Source: UBA12088 sp041920275 (GTDB lineage: Bacteria; Patescibacteriota; Minisyncoccia; Phycocordibacterales; UBA12088). Taken from it: a DNA stretch of 26,652 nt. Below, piece after piece: positions 1 to 6,604 of this stretch. The stretch is taken from positions 1 through 26,652 of the forward strand of contig JAYRSE010000002.1 in assembly GCA_041920275.1 (NCBI GenBank), given 5' to 3'. Each line of letters opens with the position of its first letter. The stretch's first letter is position 1. The notes beneath the pieces are model-generated. The model was not told where the DNA came from, did no database searches, and worked only from the letters and a program-made list of their open reading frames with translations. The position numbers and the translations under genes were made by a program.

Positions 1-6
1 ACTCCA

Positions 7-47
7 CCAGCGTATTTTGTATCGCGTCGCGATACAAAATACGCTGG
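7..47. repeat. 41-nt perfect palindrome (20-nt arms, 1-nt centre)
   Basis: Arms 7-26 and 28-47 are exact reverse complements around a single T at 27. The centre contains TTGTATC and GATACAA, the same half-sites as the palindrome in the XRE/methylase promoter at 6117-6134. It lies immediately outside the left cassette-flanking repeat. It could be an operator, an extrudable cruciform or part of a terminator; with no U-tract and no visible gene beside it, the role is open. Confidence 0.85.
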
Positions 48-168
48 CTCCGTTCGTCCTCCGCTCGGCGCAAAACCCATCCATTTCCTTACCATTTCGA
101 ATCGGCGGGGGGTGCAGGGGGGAGCCGCAAAAATATGAAAGGAAATGGAAGGTTTTGCTTGCCGCCGC
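48..168. repeat. left arm of ~121-bp inverted repeat flanking the R-M cassette
   Basis: This segment is the near-identical reverse complement of 6165-6286, with a few substitutions and small indels. Each copy is itself a quasi-hairpin: a purine/pyrimidine-biased arm (GCAAAACC...TTTCC) near one end pairs with its complement near the other, around a C-rich core. The arrangement is MITE-like. No open reading frame with protein character is visible in it. Confidence 0.85.
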
Positions 169-371
169 CTCAGCCTCCGAAAGGTGTCGCAAGGTCGCAA
201 CGTGCTTACGCACTTGCTCCCAAGCTCCACCTTTCTCCGGCTTCGCGTCGGCCCGAGGCTTCATCGCCGAGTGTGTGGTAGCTTGTACGTCCGCTCACCG
301 CACACTCGCACCTCGCATGGGCCGCTCACGTTCGTTCGCGTTGCCTGCTTCGGTGTTTACGTGCGTTCGCT
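169..371. other. non-coding, hairpin-rich GC-rich spacer
   Basis: No convincing gene is seen. Short hairpins include GTGC-TTAC-GCAC near 202-213 and a CGAGTGTG/CACACTCG pair around 269-309. Reading frames that cross it are low-complexity shadows. It separates the left repeat arm from the 3' end of the HerA-like gene and resembles in style the spacer at 6287-6483. Confidence 0.5.
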
Positions 372-2687
372 CTACTCCTGTACCGCCGTTTGCTGCGGTA
401 TAACGTGCTTTTTATCGTTGAGCTGTATAATCACGGGTTGTTTAAGCTTTAGTCCCTTACCGATTGCGATGGCATGCCTTTCTTCTAGGGTAGCAAGTGT
501 ATCTGCGTAGTCTTCACCAATGTAGTTTTCCAGGAATCCTTTTCCGGTATCATCAAAAACACGTAAAGCAAAAATTGTGTTGCATTGGTTCAAGATGCTC
601 TTACTAACGTTTGCAGTCCGTTGTGTGATAACGAGACTTCCTAAACCATATTTCCTACCTTGCAATATAACCTTGGCAGTTCCGTTGGTTGCGCTTTTGT
701 CACCTTCACTAGCAACGGAATTCCATTCAGGAATAAGCGAGTGAGCTTCTTCAAATACTAACAACACTTTTGCAACTTTCTTGTCCTCAAGTGGAATCTT
801 CATCAGGATTTTAAATAGCTCTTCCGCAATAATTCTTGTCTTTTCTGCTTGAGTAAGGTCTGTAGTATTCACGTTAAAACCGATCTTCTCGCCCCTCGAC
901 ACCTTATGGTAATCAACATTATAGATTCTAATCTTCTTTGTCGTAGCAAATGCTTTTGAGTCAGGTATCTCGTCAGTATCGAATAAGAATTGACAGAGGT
1001 CTTTGTGTACCACACTTTTGTATTCGGCTACATTTCCACTTTTTTCAGGATTTTGTTTTTCCTTTGAAGTGCCTTCATTTTCTTTATGAATATACTCATA
1101 CTTTACATTGATGCCATTGAAAGCGTTTTCGTCATCAAACACCATCACTTCGGCTGATGTGAGATACGCAGGCAATTCCTTTTTATATTCATTTGTTATA
1201 TCTATACAAACAACCTTTATGTTTTCATCAGAAATACGTTTAATCAATTCGTACGCAAGACATGACTTGCCTATACCAAGGATGCCTAAGATTGCGGTGT
1301 TATGAGTCACTATTGCCCCGATCTCTTTTATTGGGATCTCCAAATCTGTATCTGGTAGTCGACCAATTGACGTTTTTGCAATTTCTTTAATCCTTTCTTC
1401 GGTTACTTCTCCCGGGAAAGCGTAAAATATGGGTGAAAAAATTGAAGGCATCCACTTGCTTACATCTAACTCTTTGTTTTCGTAGCTATACTTTCCTAAT
1501 TTTCGCGCAATGCCAATAATAAAGCCGTGTCGATCAAAGTTTTCCAAGTGCTCCTCTTTGGAATTACCGTTTATAACCTGATAGAGAGTTTCTTGCCCAT
1601 AAATTAGCGTCTTTAGCGTGGCGCCTTCGCTAATTTTTTGTTCTAAATTATTAGCTTCTCTAACTATTGAAAAATTGATTGTGTTGATATTTGAACCACT
1701 TGATACATACCCGATGAATTGCTCCCTGTTCTTATACAAAGGATTTTGTTCAACATGACCCCGCAATGAATCATCAACAGTTTCGCGGTCCAAGTGATAA
1801 ACCAAATTATTGTTAGCAAAAATTGTTTTTGGCTCTGTAATCAGCTTCTTGTTTTTTAAGTCAATTTTTAAGACATCACCATCATCATCTTGTAGTAAAT
1901 AAATACTCAACCATTTTTTGTTTAACAAATACTTTGTATCGACGACCATCCCCACTGATCCAACATTTACGGATGTCTCTAAAGCAACAAGATCCCCATA
2001 TTGTACTGGCTTAGATCCATGCTTTGCGTAGTCAACTTCAACTTTATATAGTAGTGGATTCTCACATCCAATTGCTTGCCCAAGTTCATCACCTGTCTTA
2101 TCTCGCAGGTATCTAAAGAGCTTTGAAATTTTTTCTACAATCAATCCTACAATATCAAAAAAGGTAAGACATACCCATAAAGCAAGAATGCTCACGAAAG
2201 CAAGGATTTTTTCTGGTACCGCGAAATATGAATATGAAGCTGACAAGTATACAACTGAAAATATGACTTTCGATGCACCGAATGTTTCAACAAACCAGTA
2301 CAACACTCTTCCAGTTTTTTTCCCTAATACAGACTTCGAATCTTTAAATGTGATTGTAAAAATACTCAGAATAAGTATCGCAACTGCATAGTAAAATATT
2401 ATAGAAAATCCGATAAACTCTTGCTTTTCTGACAAGCCAAACATGGCAATTAAGACAGCTGTTGAATTTGCAATTGCATCTGATGGTTTTGTAAAAAATG
2501 GTTCCACTATATAGGAACCCAATATAATCATAAACGCACCAGAGTAAAACCATATGCTAGTATCGGTACCACTACTATTCATCGAGCTTAAAAGATCTCC
2601 TCCAATCAATTTGAACACAACAAAAAGGATTACCAGATAGATGAAGGCAACTAAAATTCTTTGGTTTTGGGTAAGATTAATTTTCAT
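372..2687 (-). CDS. membrane-anchored HerA/FtsK-like ATPase (DUF87 type)
   Basis: A 771-residue P-loop ATPase. About 185 N-terminal residues contain several hydrophobic segments (roughly 9-29, 46-64, 92-114, 142-158, 164-185), then a beta-rich linker, then the ATPase core. Walker A is GILGIGKS at ~468-475. Walker B is LLVFEEAH at ~642-649, and a QGRKYG...ITQR stretch typical of HerA follows. HerA ATPases are hexameric DNA pumps that normally work with a nuclease. The start is the ATG at 2687, because ATGA overlaps the stop of the vsr gene; a TTG two codons upstream is less likely. The last ~12 residues are encoded in repeat-like GC-rich DNA, so the original C-terminus may have been replaced. 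Its partner, if any, is inferred to be within this defence operon; the membrane segments are unusual for plain HerA. Confidence 0.85.
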   Translation of the reverse strand: MKINLTQNQRILVAFIYLVILFVVFKLIGGDLLSSMNSSGTDTSIWFYSGAFMIILGSYIVEPFFTKPSDAIANSTAVLIAMFGLSEKQEFIGFSIIFYYAVAILILSIFTITFKDSKSVLGKKTGRVLYWFVETFGASKVIFSVVYLSASYSYFAVPEKILAFVSILALWVCLTFFDIVGLIVEKISKLFRYLRDKTGDELGQAIGCENPLLYKVEVDYAKHGSKPVQYGDLVALETSVNVGSVGMVVDTKYLLNKKWLSIYLLQDDDGDVLKIDLKNKKLITEPKTIFANNNLVYHLDRETVDDSLRGHVEQNPLYKNREQFIGYVSSGSNINTINFSIVREANNLEQKISEGATLKTLIYGQETLYQVINGNSKEEHLENFDRHGFIIGIARKLGKYSYENKELDVSKWMPSIFSPIFYAFPGEVTEERIKEIAKTSIGRLPDTDLEIPIKEIGAIVTHNTAILGILGIGKSCLAYELIKRISDENIKVVCIDITNEYKKELPAYLTSAEVMVFDDENAFNGINVKYEYIHKENEGTSKEKQNPEKSGNVAEYKSVVHKDLCQFLFDTDEIPDSKAFATTKKIRIYNVDYHKVSRGEKIGFNVNTTDLTQAEKTRIIAEELFKILMKIPLEDKKVAKVLLVFEEAHSLIPEWNSVASEGDKSATNGTAKVILQGRKYGLGSLVITQRTANVSKSILNQCNTIFALRVFDDTGKGFLENYIGEDYADTLATLEERHAIAIGKGLKLKQPVIIQLNDKKHVIPQQTAVQE

Positions 2688-3103
2688 GTACAATCATCTT
2701 TCTTCGACTGCTCAAGATAGGTGGTATCAAAGTTAAATTTCTTATTTTTCAAATCATGTTCCCAAATGCGGTAAACACACCACCCTATCTTCTTATAATA
2801 CTTGCTTACTTCCTTGTCACGCTCTTTGTTTCTTTCAATCTTGTTTAGCCAAAAATCTTTCCGAGTTTCGGGTATTGATCCATGCTTCTTACACCCATGC
2901 CAAAAACATGAATCGATAAAAATAACAGTTTTGTACTTCGGCAACATCAGATCGGGCTTGCCGTAATACTTGTTTGAGTTTTTCAAATAGCGAAAGCCTG
3001 CACGCCACAACTTCTTCCGAAATTCCACCTCCAACTTACTGTCCTTATTCTTCACTTTGGACATTATTTCGCTCCGTTTCTGCTTTGTGAAAATGTCCGC
3101 CAT
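2684..3103 (-). CDS. vsr: very short patch repair endonuclease (Vsr)
   Basis: A 139-residue protein, close to the usual Vsr length. The N-terminal motif (RSEIMSKVKNKDSKLE) is followed by GKPDLMLP with catalytic Asp51 and by FIDSCFWHGC with His69. A downstream RNKERD...GW...IWE region also matches the family. Vsr nicks next to T:G mismatches that arise when 5-methylcytosine deaminates, so it limits mutation caused by the neighbouring C5 methyltransferase. It starts 7 bases after the stop of the HpaII-like gene and overlaps the HerA-like start by 4 bases. Zinc-ligand positions appear as C66, C71 and possibly His116; that assignment is inferred. Confidence 0.92.
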   Translation of the reverse strand: MADIFTKQKRSEIMSKVKNKDSKLEVEFRKKLWRAGFRYLKNSNKYYGKPDLMLPKYKTVIFIDSCFWHGCKKHGSIPETRKDFWLNKIERNKERDKEVSKYYKKIGWCVYRIWEHDLKNKKFNFDTTYLEQSKKDDCT

Positions 3104-3110
3104 GATGATC

Positions 3111-4199
3111 TTACTTTAAGAATCGAATCTGCAAGTTCAATTTGAAGAAAAGCTGTCCGTTTTCTTCGTAAAGTTCTCCATATCCATATCTTCCTGTGCT
3201 CGGTGCATCAAATCGGGTATTTTCATACAAATAGGATCGAAATTCGTCTCTATTGTAGAGGTGATAACACACTACGTCACCATTCTCTTTTACAACAATA
3301 TATCCGCCGTGTGCCTTGGAAAATCCGTCCCACGGCTTACTTGGCACCATACCCAAAGCTACGGCATCAAGAAAGTTTTTGATCTTGTATTCGTAGTTGG
3401 CCAAAGTCAATCCATATTTATCGGAAATCAGTGGGTCCTCTGCAAGTTCTTTGGTCAGTTCCGCCACCGTACGGTGGTTGTCTGAGAAAAAGTGCAACAG
3501 CATATGTGCAATGAAGTCGGGCAACGCGGTATCGATCATTTTCATGTTAACGGAAAATTGATCGTTTGAGACTCCGGTAAAGTCAAAAGAACCTCCTGCA
3601 TCACGTATTGCTTGCACCCGGTCGCGAATCTGCGAGTGAGAATCAATGGCATTTATCGCATTCAGATCGCCCGAAAAGCCTGAGACTTTGTAAATAAAGT
3701 TGGTGGTCTGCCCGGGATTAAGAAGCGTTGACGCACCACCCACCATTGACTTGATTGAAAAGCCGAGCATGGGCATCGTTTTTGAAATGCGGTCATAAAT
3801 GATAGCAACAAGATCGGCCTTTTTGGCGTTGCTCGCTTTCACTTTCGTACATAGCAAGTCCGCCATAAGCTCCTGCGCTTCAGGTATGGAGAACGACCTC
3901 GCTTTTTCATTCTTAATCCGATCAAATATCTTAATCGTCTTGTCTTTCAGTGATGTTGCATCAAACTCTTTCAAAAGTCGTCCATCTTCGTCAGTGATTA
4001 TCACACTCGTTTCCGATTGTGAGATGTCATACATTTTGGTTGATTCATCCGCTTCTTCGCGAATAATCTTGTGGAATACAAAATATTTTCCGTCGATGAT
4101 CTCAAGATTCCTATCGGCAGCAAATAACTTGCGCTCATCAAGTATTTTGAGAAACGCATAAAATTCCGACCATTCTCCCTTGTTATTTCCCGTATCCAT
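3111..4199 (-). CDS. HpaII-family type II restriction endonuclease
   Basis: A 362-residue protein that I recognise as the HpaII family from the N-terminal NKGEWSEFYAFLKIL segment and the C-terminal GYGELYEENGQLFFKLNLQ segment. Known members cut CCGG; the specificity of this enzyme is inferred from the family and from the adjoining cytosine-C5 methyltransferase. The gene overlaps the methyltransferase 3' end by 17 bases and is followed by vsr after 7 bases. Full length for the family, with no frameshift visible. Confidence 0.88.
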   Translation of the reverse strand: MDTGNNKGEWSEFYAFLKILDERKLFAADRNLEIIDGKYFVFHKIIREEADESTKMYDISQSETSVIITDEDGRLLKEFDATSLKDKTIKIFDRIKNEKARSFSIPEAQELMADLLCTKVKASNAKKADLVAIIYDRISKTMPMLGFSIKSMVGGASTLLNPGQTTNFIYKVSGFSGDLNAINAIDSHSQIRDRVQAIRDAGGSFDFTGVSNDQFSVNMKMIDTALPDFIAHMLLHFFSDNHRTVAELTKELAEDPLISDKYGLTLANYEYKIKNFLDAVALGMVPSKPWDGFSKAHGGYIVVKENGDVVCYHLYNRDEFRSYLYENTRFDAPSTGRYGYGELYEENGQLFFKLNLQIRFLK

Positions 4200-5862
4200 G
4201 TTTCTTCAAGGTTTTAACTATTTCCTCGGCCACCGCTTGAATTGCAGGAACCGCAACAGAATTTCCAAGCTGCTTCATCGCTTGAACTTCCGATATGTTT
4301 GGTGGAAACTCAAACCAGTCCGGAAACCCTTGCATTTTTAGCCCATGATGCGGTTTCAATTGCACCACCTTACCATCAACACGATACGCATCCCAGTTTC
4401 TACGATCATGAATTTTGCTACCCCTGCCACCAACACGCAATGTAAAACCAACCTCTTTTTCACATTTTCCTCCAAAGATGTCGGACATATTGTATTTCAA
4501 CTCCTTTACAGGTTCCGGGAACTTAAATTCGATGGACTTATCGCGAAAGCCGACCATAAACAAACGCGGACGATGTTGCGGCATTCCAAAATCGCTTGCT
4601 TTGACTACTTGGGCGTAAAATGAGTAACCAAGGTCCTCTGTGATAATTCGTTTGATCGTCTCGAACGTCTTTCCGTTGTCGTGCTTATATAAATGCCGAA
4701 CATTTTCCAAGAAAAAAGCCTCCGGCTTCTTCTCGTTCATGATTTGCACAATATCGAAAAATAATGTGCCTCGCGTTTCGTTGAATCCCTTTTTGAAGCC
4801 GGCTTGCGAAAATGGCTGACACGGAAAACCACCTGTGAGTATGTTGAAATCGGGCATTTCCTTCGGATCAACCTGCGTTATGTCCCCGGTAAAATTACCT
4901 GACTCAAAAATCTCAGGAGAAAGTTTTGCAAAATTGTGTTGATAGGTTTTTCTCGCAGGCTCATCCCACTCGGAGACAAAAACACATTCAGCGCCCGCAT
5001 TGTCAAACGCAATATGGAAGCCACCGATGCCCGCAAACAGATCGATGAACTTCGGGCCGTCTTTCTTTTTTGGTTTCTCGGGTGCTTTCGGGTTCGCACC
5101 AATGTTGTAGAAATATGTTTCGTTCGCATCAATCATCAAATCAAACAATGAAGCTTGCTGACCCTCGGCAACATACTCAACATTGGTGAAATCCGCTTTC
5201 ATAGCTTCCGCCAGCACGCTATGTGTGCCGTTCTTTGCGATGATGAGGAAATCCACAACATTGATTCCCATCAGTTGACCCGCCTCAATGACTCTTTGCG
5301 CCACTTGCTTGTCTTGTTCGCTTGGAGATGGATCACCCGATGGGTGATTGTGAATAAGAATGACACCCGCCGCTCGCATTTCCAATCCCGGACCGAAAAT
5401 TTCTCTCGGGTGAATAATGCTTTTATCAAGCGAACCGATCGAAACGGTTTCGTTTTTCAAGAGTGCATTTCTGGCATTGAGATATAAACAAACCAAATGC
5501 TCTTGTTTCTTGGTTTTCAAGTCCGCAACTTGAGCGACGGCGTCTTGTGCTGACAAAATAAGGTCGTCCGCGCCACTTTGTTCATCGCTGATCCGCTTCG
5601 CCAAGGCGAGAGCGGAAGAAATTTGAAGCGCTTTTGCCTGTCCGATTCCTTGAACCTGCATTAAGTCATCAACACTGGCATTGAGAACATCGTTTCCAAA
5701 CTTCTTGATGATTTTTTGAGCAAGCACCTTGACGTTTGTGCCCTTGATGCCACTTCCGAGGAGAATTGCAAGCAATTCACTTTTTGTCAGAGCATCGGCC
5801 CCTTTCTCCAAGAACTTTTCCCGCGGCCTGTCTATTTTCGGTGTGTCTTTTAATTTTGTCAT
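4183..5862 (-). CDS. RadC (JAMM/MPN)-cytosine-C5 DNA methyltransferase fusion
   Basis: One uninterrupted 559-residue protein with two complete modules. Residues ~1-222 are a whole RadC-like protein: a helix-hairpin-helix region around 60-90 (VQGIGQAKA), then a JAMM domain with Glu138 and a perfect H-x-H-x7-S-x2-D motif (H171, H173, S181, D184). After a Lys/Pro-rich linker (~223-270), residues 271-559 form a C5 methyltransferase: FAGIGG (motif I, 276-281), PCQP with catalytic Cys348 (motif IV), ENV (386-388), QHRPR (429-433) and GNSV (533-536). It methylates cytosine, presumably to protect the HpaII-like site. The role of a RadC half in an R-M operon is unknown. Start ATG lies 4 bases after the XRE stop, so the two genes are probably co-transcribed. 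Confidence 0.93.
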   Translation of the reverse strand: MTKLKDTPKIDRPREKFLEKGADALTKSELLAILLGSGIKGTNVKVLAQKIIKKFGNDVLNASVDDLMQVQGIGQAKALQISSALALAKRISDEQSGADDLILSAQDAVAQVADLKTKKQEHLVCLYLNARNALLKNETVSIGSLDKSIIHPREIFGPGLEMRAAGVILIHNHPSGDPSPSEQDKQVAQRVIEAGQLMGINVVDFLIIAKNGTHSVLAEAMKADFTNVEYVAEGQQASLFDLMIDANETYFYNIGANPKAPEKPKKKDGPKFIDLFAGIGGFHIAFDNAGAECVFVSEWDEPARKTYQHNFAKLSPEIFESGNFTGDITQVDPKEMPDFNILTGGFPCQPFSQAGFKKGFNETRGTLFFDIVQIMNEKKPEAFFLENVRHLYKHDNGKTFETIKRIITEDLGYSFYAQVVKASDFGMPQHRPRLFMVGFRDKSIEFKFPEPVKELKYNMSDIFGGKCEKEVGFTLRVGGRGSKIHDRRNWDAYRVDGKVVQLKPHHGLKMQGFPDWFEFPPNISEVQAMKQLGNSVAVPAIQAVAEEIVKTLKKHGYGK

Positions 5863-5866
5863 TGTG

Positions 5867-6076
5867 TTATTTCAAAAGTTGATCAACACTAACCCCCAAC
5901 GCTTTGGCAATCTTGTTTATGGTATCAAGTGTCGGGTTCTGCTTGCCATTCTCGATATTGCTGACATGTGCACGGTCTAAACTTAATGCACGACAAATGT
6001 CGCCTTGCGACATTTGTTTTTCTTCTCTGATTCGCTTCATGTTTGCTCCCAACCTCTTTGAAATGTCTTCGCTCAT
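5867..6076 (-). CDS. XRE-family helix-turn-helix regulator, likely R-M controller
   Basis: A 69-residue protein consisting almost entirely of one HTH_3 domain: a MSQGDICRALSLDRAHVSNIENG core followed by PTLDTINKIAKALGVSVDQLL. Size and position match controller (C) proteins that delay endonuclease expression until the methylase has acted. It is first in the operon, directly ahead of the methyltransferase fusion. The palindrome at 6117-6134 in its promoter is the probable operator, so autoregulation is inferred. The start is an ATG with a weak AGGA about 5 bases upstream; a better AAGGAG at -21 does not serve this frame. Confidence 0.9.
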   Translation of the reverse strand: MSEDISKRLGANMKRIREEKQMSQGDICRALSLDRAHVSNIENGKQNPTLDTINKIAKALGVSVDQLLK

Positions 6077-6094
6077 GCGTCCTGTTTAGTTATC

Positions 6095-6149
6095 AACTCC
6101 TTGATTGTATCAGATTATTGTATCGGGATACAATGATGTATTATAATCT
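6095..6149. promoter_or_regulatory. bidirectional promoter with palindromic operator for the R-M operon
   Basis: The palindrome ATTGTATC-GG-GATACAAT occupies 6117-6134. On the minus strand, TTGTAT within it lies 18 bases from a TACAAT box (about 6104-6109), which would drive the XRE operon. On the plus strand, TTGTAT lies 18 bases from TATAAT at about 6142-6147, which would drive rightward transcription. The operator therefore overlaps both -35 elements, a layout suited to control by a C-type regulator. A third half-site (TTGTATC) is visible at 6105-6111. Confidence 0.6.
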
Positions 6150-6164
6150 ATATGTGCATATGTT

Positions 6165-6286
6165 GCGGCGGCAAGCAAAACCTTCCATTTCCTTTCCATT
6201 TTTTGCGGCTCCCCCCTGCACCCCCCGCCGATTTTTCAGTCGGAAGGAAATGGAAAGGTTTTGCGCCGAGCGGAGGACGAACGGAG
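6165..6286. repeat. right arm of ~121-bp inverted repeat flanking the R-M cassette
   Basis: Near-identical reverse complement of 48-168; position 6165 pairs with 168 and 6286 with 48. Its own ends are complementary (GCAAAACCTTCC... against ...GGAAAGGTTTTGC), so it can fold into a long imperfect hairpin with a C-rich loop. It sits just downstream of the rightward half of the bidirectional promoter. Confidence 0.85.
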
Positions 6287-6483
6287 GGACGCGAGCGAGT
6301 GTGCGCCTTGGCGCACACCGTAAGAGCGAGCGTTCCGGAGTGAGGACGGAGCGACCCGAGGCGGGAGTATTGGCGTCGAGCGTACGCTTCGCGTCCACAT
6401 CACCACGCGATCGGCGCGTGAACATACCACGGTATGTTCATCGCTCCGCGATGAGGTGTGTTCGAGCGAGGTGCGCAATTACA
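6287..6483. other. non-coding spacer with a cluster of short perfect hairpins
   Basis: No protein-like reading frame is seen. Perfect short hairpins are TGTGCGCC-TT-GGCGCACA (6300-6317), AACATACC-AC-GGTATGTT (6421-6438) and TCATCGC-TCC-GCGATGA (6438-6454). A transcript from the rightward promoter near 6145 would traverse the repeat arm and these hairpins. Function unknown. Confidence 0.55.
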
Positions 6484-6586
6484 TCACCAATAGAAACAAG
6501 TTCGAGTTTTAGGCCGCCTGCGGCGGCTACGGGGGCGGCGCGGCGCGCCCACACAGCCCCGCCGTGCGCGAAATTGGCCTTTGCGT
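6484..6586. repeat. left arm of 103-bp inverted repeat around the serine recombinase
   Basis: Reverse complement of 8058-8160 at roughly nine bases in ten, with equal length (6484 pairs with 8160, 6586 with 8058). It begins TCACCAATAGAAACAAGTTCG and ends CCTTTGCGT, with a very GC-rich middle. It ends about 18 bases before the recombinase start codon. Confidence 0.88.
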
Positions 6587-6604
6587 AATCCCAAAGTGTA
6601 CCCA

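Noticed and set aside
6043..6588. Plus-strand frame across the repeat arms (181 residues), and similar frames at 17-510
   Set aside because: They consist of translated repeat and hairpin DNA, with no domain character and no ribosome binding site.
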